From positions 131,254 to 195,253 of the forward strand of contig NZ_JBCHVB010000008.1 in assembly GCF_039023475.1 (NCBI RefSeq): a stretch of 64,000 bases of DNA. Direction: 5' to 3'. The translations under genes were made by a program, and so were the position numbers. This document shows positions 8,739-17,892 of the stretch, piece by piece. The stretch's first letter is position 1. Each line of letters begins with the position of its first letter. This DNA is from Erwinia sp039023475 (GTDB lineage Bacteria; Pseudomonadota; Gammaproteobacteria; Enterobacterales; Enterobacteriaceae). The notes below the pieces were generated by a model that was not told the origin of the DNA, did not search any database, and worked only from the letters and a program-made list of their open reading frames with translations.

Positions 8739-9452
8739 ATGCTTCGCAAAATTACCGGCTGCCTCAGCCTTTCCCTGCTCGTTCCCGTCTTTTACGCACA
8801 CGGCCTCAGCCTGGATAACTATCATCAGAACAGCTTCGGCCAGGCTAAATCCTATGCCGCGCAGATAAATGCGGACGCGCCCGGTACAATTTACTGCGGC
8901 TGTACTATTCACTGGAAAGGTAAAAAAGGCGTCCCGGACCTCGCGTCGTGTGGTTATCAGGTCCGTAAAAACGCGAACCGCGCCAGCCGGATTGAGTGGG
9001 AGCACATCGTTCCGGCCTGGAGCTTTGGCCACCAGCGCCAGTGCTGGCAGAACGGCGGCAGGAAGCAGTGCGCCAAAGATCCCGTGTATCGCCATATGGA
9101 AACCGATTTACATAACTTGCAGCCTTCCATCGGCGAAGTGAACGGCGACCGTGGCAACTTTATGTACAGCCAGTGGAAGGGCGGCGAAGGCCAGTATGGC
9201 CAGTGCGAAATGAAGGTCGACTTTAAAAACCGAATGGCAGAGCCCCCTGCCCGCGCCAGAGGCGTTATCGCACGAACCTGGTTCTACATGCGGGATCGCT
9301 ATAAGCTCTCAATGTCGAAGCAGCAAACGCAGCTGATGACGGTCTGGAATAAACAGTACCCGGTGTCGGTGTGGGAATGTGAACGTGACGCCCGCATCGC
9401 CCGCGTGCAGGGAAATCATAACCCCTATATACAGCAAGCTTGCCAGCGGTAA
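8739..9452 (+). CDS. endA: Periplasmic endonuclease I
   Basis: DNA-specific endonuclease I, secreted to the periplasm by an N-terminal signal (MLRKITGCLSLSLLVPVF...). 237 residues, E. coli 235. The nuclease core is well conserved (RIEWEHVPA-type segment RIEWEHIVPAWSFGHQRQC, HNLQPSIGEVNGDR, NFMYSQW), including the catalytic His-containing HIVPAW and paired cysteines. The E. coli gene order sprT-endA-rsmE is kept. Confidence 0.95.
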   Translation: MLRKITGCLSLSLLVPVFYAHGLSLDNYHQNSFGQAKSYAAQINADAPGTIYCGCTIHWKGKKGVPDLASCGYQVRKNANRASRIEWEHIVPAWSFGHQRQCWQNGGRKQCAKDPVYRHMETDLHNLQPSIGEVNGDRGNFMYSQWKGGEGQYGQCEMKVDFKNRMAEPPARARGVIARTWFYMRDRYKLSMSKQQTQLMTVWNKQYPVSVWECERDARIARVQGNHNPYIQQACQR

Positions 9453-9526
9453 AATCGCTGACCTAAACTAGTGCTCATCTTCTGGGCCGTGCCGCTGCGC
9501 GGCCTGTAACTTTAAGCAGGATTTCC

Positions 9527-10258
9527 ATGCGTATACCCCGCATCTTTCACCCCGAAACCTTAACCCAGGGCAGTGAGATTTCCCTTTCCGACGACGCGGC
9601 AAATCACGTCGGTCGCGTGCTGAGAATGGCCCCGGGACAGGCCCTAGAACTCTTCGATGGCAGTAATCTGACTTTTACCGCCACAATCGTGCAGGCTGAT
9701 AAAAAAAGCGTCCGCGTTTCGGTGGGCGAAAGCCGCGAAGAGAGCCGGGAATCCCCGCTTCATCTGCATTTAGGCCAGGTGATGTCGCGCGGCGAGAAGA
9801 TGGAGTTCACCATCCAGAAAGCCGTTGAACTGGGTGTAAATACGATCACCCCCTTGTTTTCTGAGCGCTGTGGCGTAAAGCTGGACGCAGAAAGGCTGGC
9901 GAAAAAGATCCAGCAGTGGCAGAAAATCGTGGTTTCCGCCTGCGAGCAGTGCGGCAGAAACGCCGTGCCCGTAGTGCGGGCGCCGATGACGCTGGAGGCC
10001 TGGTGCGCGGAGCCGGAAGCGGGACTGAAGCTGAACCTGCATCCCCGCGCCAGCCAGAGCATTAATACGCTGCCGCTGCCCGTCAGCCGCGTGCGCCTGC
10101 TGATTGGCCCGGAAGGCGGCCTTTCAGCGGATGAAATCGGCATGACGGCACGCTATGACTTTACCGATATTCTTCTTGGCCCGCGCGTGTTGCGCACGGA
10201 GACCACGGCCCTTACCGCAATGACCGCTCTTCAGGTCCGGTTTGGCGATTTGGGCTGA
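9527..10258 (+). CDS. rsmE: 16S rRNA m3U1498 methyltransferase
   Basis: Methylates N3 of U1498 in 16S rRNA with SAM. 243 residues as in E. coli. An N-terminal PUA-like domain (about 1-70) precedes a SPOUT domain with the trefoil-knot SAM motif LLIGPEGGLSADE and the closing segment LGPRVLRTETTAL. It precedes gshB by 54 bases on the same strand and may be cotranscribed with it. Confidence 0.96.
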   Translation: MRIPRIFHPETLTQGSEISLSDDAANHVGRVLRMAPGQALELFDGSNLTFTATIVQADKKSVRVSVGESREESRESPLHLHLGQVMSRGEKMEFTIQKAVELGVNTITPLFSERCGVKLDAERLAKKIQQWQKIVVSACEQCGRNAVPVVRAPMTLEAWCAEPEAGLKLNLHPRASQSINTLPLPVSRVRLLIGPEGGLSADEIGMTARYDFTDILLGPRVLRTETTALTAMTALQVRFGDLG

Positions 10259-10312
10259 ACAAACGGCCTGCGTTCAAGATAGCTAGTAAGAAAGCTCACT
10301 GGAGAAATAAAA

Positions 10313-11260
10313 ATGATTAAGCTTGGCATTGTGATGGACCCGATTACCTCCATCAATATTAAAAAAGACAGCAGTTTCGCCATGCTACTGGAAGCTCAGC
10401 GCCGTGGTTATGAAATCCACTACATGGAGATGAAAGATCTCTATCTGCGCGGCGGTGAAGCGCGGGCGCAGACCCGTACGCTGAGCGTTGAGCAAAACTA
10501 CGATAAGTGGTTTGAGTTCGGCAGCGAGCAGGATATCGCCCTGGCGGACCTGAACGTGGTGCTGATGCGTAAAGATCCGCCTTTCGATACCGAATTTATC
10601 TACGCGACCTACATTCTGGAACGCGCAGAGGAGAAAGGTACGCTGATCGTCAATAAGCCGCAGAGCCTGCGCGACTGTAATGAAAAACTCTATACCGCCT
10701 GGTTTGCGGAACTGACGCCAGATACGCTGGTCACACGTAGTGCCAGCCAGGTACGTGAATTCTGGCAGGAGCATGGCGACATCATCCTCAAGCCGCTCGA
10801 CGGCATGGGCGGCGCGTCAATTTTCCGCGTAAAGAAGGAAGATCCTAACCTTTCGGTCATCATTGAAACGCTGACCGAGCATGGCAACTTCTACTGCATG
10901 GCGCAAAACTATCTGCCCGCCATCAAAGAAGGCGACAAGCGCGTGCTGGTTGTGGATGGCGAGCCGGTGCCTTACTGCCTGGCGCGCATCCCTAAATCGG
11001 GCGAAACGCGTGGCAACCTGGCCGCAGGTGGCCGTGGTGAAGCCCGCCCACTCTCCGACAGCGACTGGGAAATTGCCCGCCGCGTCGGCCCCGCGCTGAA
11101 AGCGAAAGGGCTGATTTTTGTCGGTCTGGATATTATTGGCGACAAGCTGACTGAGATTAACGTTACCAGTCCAACCTGCATACGTGAGATCGAGGCCGCA
11201 TTCCCAATCTCCATTACTGGTATGCTGATGGACGCTATTGAGAAACGCCTGGCCCGATAG
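10313..11260 (+). CDS. gshB: Glutathione synthetase
   Basis: ATP-grasp ligase joining gamma-glutamylcysteine and glycine to make glutathione. 315 residues (E. coli 316), N-terminal MIKLGIVMDPI... as in E. coli. ATP-grasp elements are seen in ILKPLDGMGGASIFRV and NVTSPTCIREIE. TGGAGAAA is placed well ahead of the ATG. Confidence 0.97.
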   Translation: MIKLGIVMDPITSINIKKDSSFAMLLEAQRRGYEIHYMEMKDLYLRGGEARAQTRTLSVEQNYDKWFEFGSEQDIALADLNVVLMRKDPPFDTEFIYATYILERAEEKGTLIVNKPQSLRDCNEKLYTAWFAELTPDTLVTRSASQVREFWQEHGDIILKPLDGMGGASIFRVKKEDPNLSVIIETLTEHGNFYCMAQNYLPAIKEGDKRVLVVDGEPVPYCLARIPKSGETRGNLAAGGRGEARPLSDSDWEIARRVGPALKAKGLIFVGLDIIGDKLTEINVTSPTCIREIEAAFPISITGMLMDAIEKRLAR

Positions 11261-11350
11261 CCTGAACGGGGTCAACGGCCCCGTACTCAACCGTTAACAC
11301 CGTTCAAGGCGCAGGCCCTGAGCGGTTAACCCGAAGACAGAACCTTGATA

Positions 11351-11914
11351 ATGAATTTACAGCATCATTTTTTGATTGCGATGCCCGGCCTTCAGGATCC
11401 GCTCTTTAAGCGCTCGGTTGTTTACATCTGTGAGCATAATGACGAGGGTGCCATGGGCATTATCGTCAATAAGCCGATGGAAAACCTTACCGTCGACGGC
11501 ATCCTGCAGAAGCTTAAAATCATGCCCACGCCGCGTGAACCTGACAGCAAACTCGATAAACCCGTGTTTGCAGGCGGTCCGCTGGCTGAAGATCGTGGAT
11601 TTATTCTGCATTCGGCCCAGAGCCTGTTTGCTTCCAGCATTCGCGTCTCTGATAACACGGTGATCACCACCTCCCGCGACGTGCTGGAGACGTTAGGCAC
11701 GCCCGAACAGCCTGAAAATGTGCTGGTCGCCTTAGGCTACTGCGCCTGGGAAAAAGGCCAGCTTGAGAACGAACTGCTGGAAAACGCCTGGCTGACCACC
11801 TCAGCAAACAGCCTGATCCTTTTTCAGACGCCGATTGCGGAACGCTGGCGTGAAGCGGCGAAGAGTATCGGCGTCGATATTCATAAACTGACCAGCGACG
11901 CGGGTCACGCCTGA
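11351..11914 (+). CDS. yqgE: YqgE/AlgH family protein (UPF0301)
   Basis: 187-residue soluble protein of the UPF0301/AlgH family, no established enzymatic role. ATG 11351 (MNLQHHFLIAMPGLQDPLF) matches E. coli; an in-frame TTG six bases earlier is less likely. Its TGA overlaps the ATG of ruvX (ATGA), so the two are translationally coupled, as is usual for this pair. Confidence 0.94.
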   Translation: MNLQHHFLIAMPGLQDPLFKRSVVYICEHNDEGAMGIIVNKPMENLTVDGILQKLKIMPTPREPDSKLDKPVFAGGPLAEDRGFILHSAQSLFASSIRVSDNTVITTSRDVLETLGTPEQPENVLVALGYCAWEKGQLENELLENAWLTTSANSLILFQTPIAERWREAAKSIGVDIHKLTSDAGHA

Positions 11915-12336
11915 TGACGATGATGACGCTACTGGCCTTCGACTTCGGCACCAAAAGCATCGGCGTGGCTATCGGCCAGCAGCTGACCGGCACCGCACGC
12001 CCGCTGAATGCCATTAAGGCCCAGGATGGTATTCCGGACTGGAATAAAATTGAGGCGCTGCTGAAAGAGTGGCAGCCCGATCGCGTGGTGGTGGGACTGC
12101 CGCTGAATATGGACGGCACCGAGCAGCCGCTGACCGCCAGAGCCCGCAAGTTTGCCAACCGCCTTCATGGCCGCTTCGGCGTGCAGGTGGATCTGCACGA
12201 TGAGCGCCTGAGCACCGTTGAAGCGCGCGCCGACCTCTTTGCGCGCGGTGGCTTTCGCGCCCTTACCAAGGGCAGCGTGGATTCCCTTTCTGCGGTGATT
12301 ATCCTCGAAAGCTGGTTTGAGAACGCCTGGTCCTGA
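11914..12336 (+). CDS. ruvX: RuvX/YqgF RNase H-fold nuclease
   Basis: RNase H-fold protein needed for 16S rRNA 5'-end processing, also described as a Holliday-junction resolvase homologue. 140 residues; catalytic Asp in the first strand LLAFDFGTKSIGVAIG (D10 with this start), with DERLSTVEA and SVDSLSAVIILE later. The start overlaps the yqgE stop; a second ATG nine bases on is also possible. It is the last backbone gene before the hexuronate module. Confidence 0.95.
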   Translation: MTMMTLLAFDFGTKSIGVAIGQQLTGTARPLNAIKAQDGIPDWNKIEALLKEWQPDRVVVGLPLNMDGTEQPLTARARKFANRLHGRFGVQVDLHDERLSTVEARADLFARGGFRALTKGSVDSLSAVIILESWFENAWS

Positions 12337-12347
12337 CCGTCACGCGT

Positions 12348-12908
12348 TTACTGTAGGGACGGACTTTCATCATTCGTTTTGACCTCTTTTTCCACCCTGA
12401 ACGGATCGATTCCACGCAGCTGCAGACGGCGGAAGCGAATAATATTGATGCCGTTCACGATCAGGAAACTGCTTTCAATCAACGTTCCGCCGATGGATCC
12501 TAACCAGATGTTATGAATCACCCAGCAGCAGGTGGAACACCACATAACGCAGCGCGTTGTCAGCCCGCTGGTGCGAAACAGCGCCCAGGTACTGACGACC
12601 GTCGCGCCAACGGGCAATAACTCCATCAGGTGCTTCGCCTTAACCAACCCGAAAACTAACGTCAGCGAAATAAATATCACCATCACCCACAGGCTGCGGG
12701 TTCGCAGAGAAACCAGCGTACGCACGGAATTGAGCAAGGCGCTCATCCCGGCAGGCGCGGCGCCCATCAGCAGAAAATGCGTGCCAATAATCGCACTGTA
12801 CAGGGAAAGCTGCTGCTTGAAGCGGCGGTCGCTGCGGTTGAAAAACATCGTGATGCCGACCAGAAAAGCCAGCACGCCAACCGACTGCGCAAACCAGTAA
12901 AACGTCAT
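12348..12908 (-). CDS. ygjV: YgjV family inner membrane protein
   Basis: 186-residue polytopic membrane protein with about five to six hydrophobic segments and a charged C-terminus. It resembles YgjV, which in E. coli follows uxaC-uxaA, so it has travelled with the uxa genes. Function is not known. It is 80 bases downstream of uxaA on the same strand and is probably the last gene of the uxaCBA operon; its 3' end nearly meets ruvX. Confidence 0.8.
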   Translation of the reverse strand: MTFYWFAQSVGVLAFLVGITMFFNRSDRRFKQQLSLYSAIIGTHFLLMGAAPAGMSALLNSVRTLVSLRTRSLWVMVIFISLTLVFGLVKAKHLMELLPVGATVVSTWALFRTSGLTTRCVMWCSTCCWVIHNIWLGSIGGTLIESSFLIVNGINIIRFRRLQLRGIDPFRVEKEVKTNDESPSLQ

Positions 12909-12988
12909 CTCCAGCGATCTCCTCTTTGTCGCCGCAACGCGACGCGCCGTCAGTGGCGCGCCGCTTGCCCTGCATTAACGCGGGAAGA

Positions 12989-14479
12989 TCACAGTGTGAC
13001 GCCGCTTTTGAAGATAGCAAGCTCCCGGAAGTCATTCAGTTCATTACAGGTTTTACGACCGTCGGCAATCGCCACAATCGCGTCCACAAACTCCTCCAGC
13101 AGCCGATCCATACTGACATCGTGGATCAGTTGTCCGGCATCAAAATCGATCCAGTGCGGTTTTTTCGCGGCCAGTTCGCTGTTGGTGGCCAGCTTCACCG
13201 TTGGCACAAAACCGCCGTAAGGCGTGCCGCGTCCGGTACTGAACAGCACCATATGACAGCCTGCCCCCGCCAGCGCGCTGGTCGCCACCGCATCGTTGCC
13301 CGGCGCGCTCAGCAGATTGAGGCCGGGCGTGGTAAGCCGTTCGCCATATTTCAGCACATCCATAACCGGGCTTTGTCCGGCCTTTTGCGTACAGCCGAGG
13401 GATTTCTCCTCCAGCGTGGTGATGCCGCCCGCTTTGTTACCCGGCGAGGGATTCTCGTAAATCGGCTGGTTATGTTCGATAAAATACTGCTTGAAGTCGT
13501 TGACCATATGAACGGTCTTTTCGAACGTCTGCTCATCGCGGCAGCGGCTCATCAGAATGCGTTCGGCACCGAACATTTCCGGCACTTCGGTCAGCACCGA
13601 CGTACCGCCGTTGGCTATCACATAGTCGGAGAAGCGGCCCAGCAGCGGGTTCGCCGTTATACCGGACAAACCATCAGACCCCCCACATTCCAGACCGAAT
13701 TTCAGTTCGCTGAGCCAGCCGCGTTCGCGTTTGTCCTCGCGCATTGCGGCGTAAAGTTCGCGCAGGCGCTCCAGTCCCGCCTCCACCTCATCGTCGTGTT
13801 TTTGCATCGTCATAAACCGCACGCGCTCGTCATCCACCTCGCCCAGCGTATCGCGGAACACATCAACCTGATTGTTTTCGCACCCAAGGCCTATCACCAG
13901 TACCGCGCCCGCGTTAGGGTGACGCACCATATTTTGCAGCATGGTGCGGGTATTAATATGATCGTCGCCCAGCTGGGAGCAGCCAAACGGATGGGTGAAA
14001 AGATGCACGCCGTCAATCCCTTCCGCGTCGTTGGTCTCTTTCAGAAAACGCGTCTGGATCTGGCGGGCGATACCGTTAACGCAGCCTACCGTGGGGATCA
14101 GCCACAGCTCGTTGCGTATGCCGACATCGCCGTTTTTACGCCGGAAGATCTGCACCTCACGATCCGCCATCTGCGCCGGCAACGTCATAAATTCCGGCTG
14201 ATACTGATAGGTATCCAGATCGCTTAAATTGGTTTTGCCATTTTGCGAATGAATATGCTCGCCGGGGGCGATATCCCGCTGCGCGTGACCAATTGGCAGA
14301 CCATATTTCACAATGTTTTCGCCAGCGGTAATCGCGCTCAGGGCAAATTTGTGACCACGATCAACCGCCTGCGCCAGTGTCACAACATGATTCCCAACGG
14401 TCACCTGCTCGCCCGCTTCAAGGTCGCGCAGTGCTACGCCGACGTTATCGGCGGAATGAATCTGGATAATACTTTGCAT
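12989..14479 (-). CDS. uxaA: Altronate dehydratase
   Basis: Dehydrates D-altronate to 2-keto-3-deoxygluconate in galacturonate breakdown. 496 residues (E. coli 495) with the N-terminal SAF-like domain (about 1-90) and the large catalytic domain containing HPFGCSQLGDDH, GLGCENNQ, GLECGGSDGLSG and SPGNKAGGIT, rich in the conserved Cys and His. It starts 10 bases after the uxaB stop. Confidence 0.96.
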   Translation of the reverse strand: MQSIIQIHSADNVGVALRDLEAGEQVTVGNHVVTLAQAVDRGHKFALSAITAGENIVKYGLPIGHAQRDIAPGEHIHSQNGKTNLSDLDTYQYQPEFMTLPAQMADREVQIFRRKNGDVGIRNELWLIPTVGCVNGIARQIQTRFLKETNDAEGIDGVHLFTHPFGCSQLGDDHINTRTMLQNMVRHPNAGAVLVIGLGCENNQVDVFRDTLGEVDDERVRFMTMQKHDDEVEAGLERLRELYAAMREDKRERGWLSELKFGLECGGSDGLSGITANPLLGRFSDYVIANGGTSVLTEVPEMFGAERILMSRCRDEQTFEKTVHMVNDFKQYFIEHNQPIYENPSPGNKAGGITTLEEKSLGCTQKAGQSPVMDVLKYGERLTTPGLNLLSAPGNDAVATSALAGAGCHMVLFSTGRGTPYGGFVPTVKLATNSELAAKKPHWIDFDAGQLIHDVSMDRLLEEFVDAIVAIADGRKTCNELNDFRELAIFKSGVTL

Positions 14480-14489
14480 AGTTACTCTC

Positions 14490-15941
14490 TTAGCAATACG
14501 ACGTCAGCGCTGCGCGCATACCGCGATCGTCAATCGCCTGTAAATGTTCAGTGACTGCCTGAGCCAGCTGCGGCACCGCATTGAGATCCGCACCCCAATG
14601 TTCTTTATCCGCCAGCACGGTTTCCACCAGTTCTGCCAGAGCAGTGTCACCGCTGCGTACCCCGTTCCACAGCTGGGAAAAACGGTTTAACCAGAGCGCA
14701 TCATCCTGCAAAGGATAGGTTTGTCCGTCGCGCTCACCGCGATAAAACGCCAGCAGCGCCGCTAATGCGAAGGTCAGACGAGGTGGCAATACGCCATTCT
14801 TTTGCTGGCTGGCCAGCAACTGAGGGAGGATGCGGGTGCGGTACTTGGTCATGCCGTTCAGCGCTATCGACAGGAGCTGATGCTGGATAAAGGGATTGCT
14901 GAACCGGCTCATTACCGCCTGAGCAAACGATGTCAGTTCCGCCTGCGGCAGATCCAGCACGGGCGAGATCTCTTCCGCAATCGCCAGCTCCACAAAGCGA
15001 CGGATTTGCGCATCGTTCATCGCTTCGCCCACGGTCTCTAACCCGGCAAGAAATGCCACCGGCACCAGCGCCGTATGCGCACCATTCAGGATGGCGACCT
15101 TGCGCGCTTTGTAGGGCTTGATGTCATCCACCAGCATAATATTGAGCGGCAGCTTATCCAGCCTCAGTTCCTGCGCCAGGCTCTTCGGTCCCTGAATAAC
15201 AAAGAGATAGAAATGCTCAGCGCTGTCGAGGAAGCTGTCACGGTAGCCCAGCTCTTCTTCGAGGCTTTCCGCCTCGCTGCGTGGGTATCCTGTGACGATG
15301 CGGTCCACCAGCGTGGAACAAAACGTGTTGCTGGTGTTCAGCCAGTGGGTGAACGCCTCCGGTAACGCCCACTGCCGTGCATAACGCAGCACCAGTTCCT
15401 GCAACGCTTCGCCGTTATAGTCGATCAATTCGCACGGCAGCAGTATCCAGCCTTTGTCAGCAGCGCCGTCAAAATGGGTAAAGCGTTCAAACAGCAGACG
15501 GGTTAATTTTGCCGGAAAGCTGGCAGGCGGCGCATCATCAAAACGGTCGCTCTCCTGATAACTGATGCCCGCCTCCGTCGTGTTGGAGAAAACAAAACGG
15601 ATATTGGGATCCTGCGCCAGCGCCAGATACTCATCAAATTGCTGATAGATGTTAATTTCGCGGTTTACCGATCGGATAACGCGGATCTCCCGCACCGCGT
15701 CGCCCTGCTCGTTCAGCCCGCTGATAATGGTGGTATACAGACCATCCTGCTCGCTGAGCGAGGGCGGGAAATCGGTATCAATAGGCCGCACAACCACGAT
15801 GCCGGCATCCAGATCGGTGTGCTCATTTAGCAGATCGATTTGCCAGTCCACAAATGCCCGCAGAAAGTTGCCTTCCCCGAACTGAATAATTTTGTCGGGA
15901 TGACGACGGCCAGGAAAGTCACGGCGATTTAATCTCTGCAT
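14490..15941 (-). CDS. uxaB: Tagaturonate reductase
   Basis: NADH-dependent reduction of D-tagaturonate to D-altronate. 483 residues as in E. coli. The N-terminal nucleotide-binding segment IIQFGEGNFLRAFVDW and the polyol-dehydrogenase motif LNGAHTALVP are clear. In E. coli K-12 uxaB lies apart from uxaCA; here it is the middle gene of a compact uxaC-uxaB-uxaA cluster. Confidence 0.96.
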   Translation of the reverse strand: MQRLNRRDFPGRRHPDKIIQFGEGNFLRAFVDWQIDLLNEHTDLDAGIVVVRPIDTDFPPSLSEQDGLYTTIISGLNEQGDAVREIRVIRSVNREINIYQQFDEYLALAQDPNIRFVFSNTTEAGISYQESDRFDDAPPASFPAKLTRLLFERFTHFDGAADKGWILLPCELIDYNGEALQELVLRYARQWALPEAFTHWLNTSNTFCSTLVDRIVTGYPRSEAESLEEELGYRDSFLDSAEHFYLFVIQGPKSLAQELRLDKLPLNIMLVDDIKPYKARKVAILNGAHTALVPVAFLAGLETVGEAMNDAQIRRFVELAIAEEISPVLDLPQAELTSFAQAVMSRFSNPFIQHQLLSIALNGMTKYRTRILPQLLASQQKNGVLPPRLTFALAALLAFYRGERDGQTYPLQDDALWLNRFSQLWNGVRSGDTALAELVETVLADKEHWGADLNAVPQLAQAVTEHLQAIDDRGMRAALTSYC

Positions 15942-16056
15942 GTCACATTTACCTTAATTTGATCGCACGTCGGTCTTTGAGGACAATATTGCCGCTCCGC
16001 CGCCGTTTGGTTATCGGGAGTCGTGATGGCGCGCAGCCAGGCGCGCCTTAAAGATC

Positions 16057-17469
16057 TCAGTTCAGTTCAATCTCGAAATACTGTCTGGCGTTATCGAAGC
16101 AGATATTTTTCACCATACTGCCCAGTAACTGGATATCCGCAGGCGCTTCGCCATCTTCCACCCAGCGTCCGACCATCTGGCACAGGACGCGGCGAAAATA
16201 TTCGTGACGCGTGTAGGAGAGAAAGCTGCGGCTGTCGGTCAGCATGCCGACAAAGCGGCTCAGTAAGCCGAGGTTGGCAAGCTGCGTCATCTGGCGCTGC
16301 ATGCCCTCTTTCTGATCGTTGAACCACCAGCCAGAGCCAAACTGCATCTTGCCCGGCATTCCTTCGCCCTGGAAGTTACCGACCATGGTGCCGATAATTT
16401 CGTTATCGCTGGGGTTCAGGCAGTAGAGAATCGTTTTCGGCAGGCCGCCTTCCATGCCCTGCGCGCCCAGCAGCTTCGCTAAAGGTTCAGCCACCGGCTG
16501 ATCGTTAATGGAGTCAAAGCCCACGTCGGCACCAAGCAGCCTGAACATCCGGGTATTGTTATTACGCAGTGCGCCAATATGGTACTGCTGCACCCATTCA
16601 CGCCGGTGATATTCCGAGGCCAGATAAAGCAGGACGCCGGTTTTGAACTGGGCGATCTCTTCTTTGTCCGGCATGACGCCGCTCAGGCGACGCGAAAGAA
16701 TAGCATCCAGAGTTGACTCGTCCGCTTCGCCGTAAACCACCACGTCCAGCGCGTGATCGGAGACCTTGCAGCCATGTGCCGCAAAGTGATCCATCCGTTT
16801 TTTCAGCGCTTCACAGAGATCGCTGAAGCGGGTCACAGAAACATCCGCCGCGGAGGCCAGCTTATGGAGATAATCCGTAAAGGTTTCAGCTTCAATATTG
16901 AAGGCTTTGTCAGGACGCCAGCTTGGCAGGACTTTAATATCGAAGCTGCCGTCTTCGGCTATCGCCTTGTGGTGTTCAAGCGAATCGATCGGATCGTCAG
17001 TGGTGCCCACCATTTTCACATTCATCTGCTTCATGATGCCGCGCGCGCTGAAACTGTCCTGCGCCAGAAGCGCGTTACCGCGCTGCCAAATCTCGTCAGC
17101 GGTATCCGGAGAGAGCAGTTTGCCTGTAATGCCGAACGGACGACGCAGCTCAAGGTGCGTCCAGTGGTAAAGCGGGTTACCAATCGTATGAGGAACCGTG
17201 GCCGCCCAGGCATCAAACTTCTCACGGTCGCTGGCGTCACCGGTACATAAACGTTCCGCCACGCCATTAGTGCGCATGGCGCGCCACTTATAGTGATCGC
17301 CTTTCAGCCAGATATCGTACATATTCCTGAACTGATAGTTCTGTGCAATCTGCTCTGGGGGCAGATGGCAGTGATAATCGAAAATGGGCTCGTCTTTGGC
17401 AAACTCGTGGTAAAGGCGACGAGCCATTTCAGTGTCCAGCAGAAAGTCATCTGTCATGAAGGCGGTCAT
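16057..17469 (-). CDS. uxaC: Uronate isomerase
   Basis: Isomerises glucuronate to fructuronate and galacturonate to tagaturonate; first step of the pathway. 470 residues, as in E. coli, amidohydrolase fold with the metal-site pair FDYHCHL near residue 30 and downstream conserved SWRPDKAFN and LTDSRSFLSYTRHEYFRR. It is the promoter-proximal gene of the minus-strand operon, facing the TRAP genes across a 423-base gap. Confidence 0.96.
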   Translation of the reverse strand: MTAFMTDDFLLDTEMARRLYHEFAKDEPIFDYHCHLPPEQIAQNYQFRNMYDIWLKGDHYKWRAMRTNGVAERLCTGDASDREKFDAWAATVPHTIGNPLYHWTHLELRRPFGITGKLLSPDTADEIWQRGNALLAQDSFSARGIMKQMNVKMVGTTDDPIDSLEHHKAIAEDGSFDIKVLPSWRPDKAFNIEAETFTDYLHKLASAADVSVTRFSDLCEALKKRMDHFAAHGCKVSDHALDVVVYGEADESTLDAILSRRLSGVMPDKEEIAQFKTGVLLYLASEYHRREWVQQYHIGALRNNNTRMFRLLGADVGFDSINDQPVAEPLAKLLGAQGMEGGLPKTILYCLNPSDNEIIGTMVGNFQGEGMPGKMQFGSGWWFNDQKEGMQRQMTQLANLGLLSRFVGMLTDSRSFLSYTRHEYFRRVLCQMVGRWVEDGEAPADIQLLGSMVKNICFDNARQYFEIELN

Positions 17470-17506
17470 TCGGCTACTCCGTACAAGTGTTCTCGGTGAA
17501 AAGCAG

Positions 17507-17522
17507 AGTTATTGGACCAATT
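17507..17522 (-). promoter_or_regulatory. Candidate ExuR half-site upstream of uxaC
   Basis: AGTTATTGGACCAATT, about 40 bases before uxaC, matches the UxuR/ExuR consensus AATTGGTATACCAATT at 11 of 16 positions, all seven of ACCAATT included. The left half is poor, and ATTGG-A-CCAAT has the wrong spacing for a perfect palindrome. The position suits control of uxaCBA. Confidence 0.35.
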
Positions 17523-17782
17523 ATTCGCTTTGCCAGACATCTCGTCCAGTCATCTTGCGCTAAAAACCCTGCCCAGGTCACAAAATCTCTCCGATTGCGT
17601 TAAGGAATCTTCTGCGCCGCTGTTTAGCAGCCAGACAGGCTTCGTGGCAGCCTGCCGGGCATGAATCAGCATCATTTCGCTCCTTTCAGCCGTTATTAAC
17701 CGCATAAAATGTGACCCGCGTTGCGTTTATGGCATCCACTTCTTAGGGGTATTCGTTTTTTGTGATGGCTCTCAACATCCAT

Positions 17783-17798
17783 AGATGTTCTACCAATT
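17783..17798 (+). promoter_or_regulatory. Candidate ExuR operator upstream of the TRAP genes
   Basis: AGATGTTCTACCAATT, about 95 bases before dctP, matches AATTGGTATACCAATT at 12 of 16 positions, with an intact right half TACCAATT. It would place the transporter under the same repressor as exuR. The rest of the 17470-17892 gap holds no gene. Confidence 0.4.
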
Positions 17799-17892
17799 AG
17801 AGTTGGCACCTCGAAGATGTAGGACATTAAGACCGCATCCTCAGGGAAGAGGTCTGGCAGAAAACAACACACATACTTGAGGTTTCGCTCCA

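Noticed and set aside
12926..14227. Long open frame on the plus strand opposite uxaA (433 codons)
   Set aside because: It is the antisense of a clear uxaA gene; His/Arg-rich composition is that of a shadow frame.
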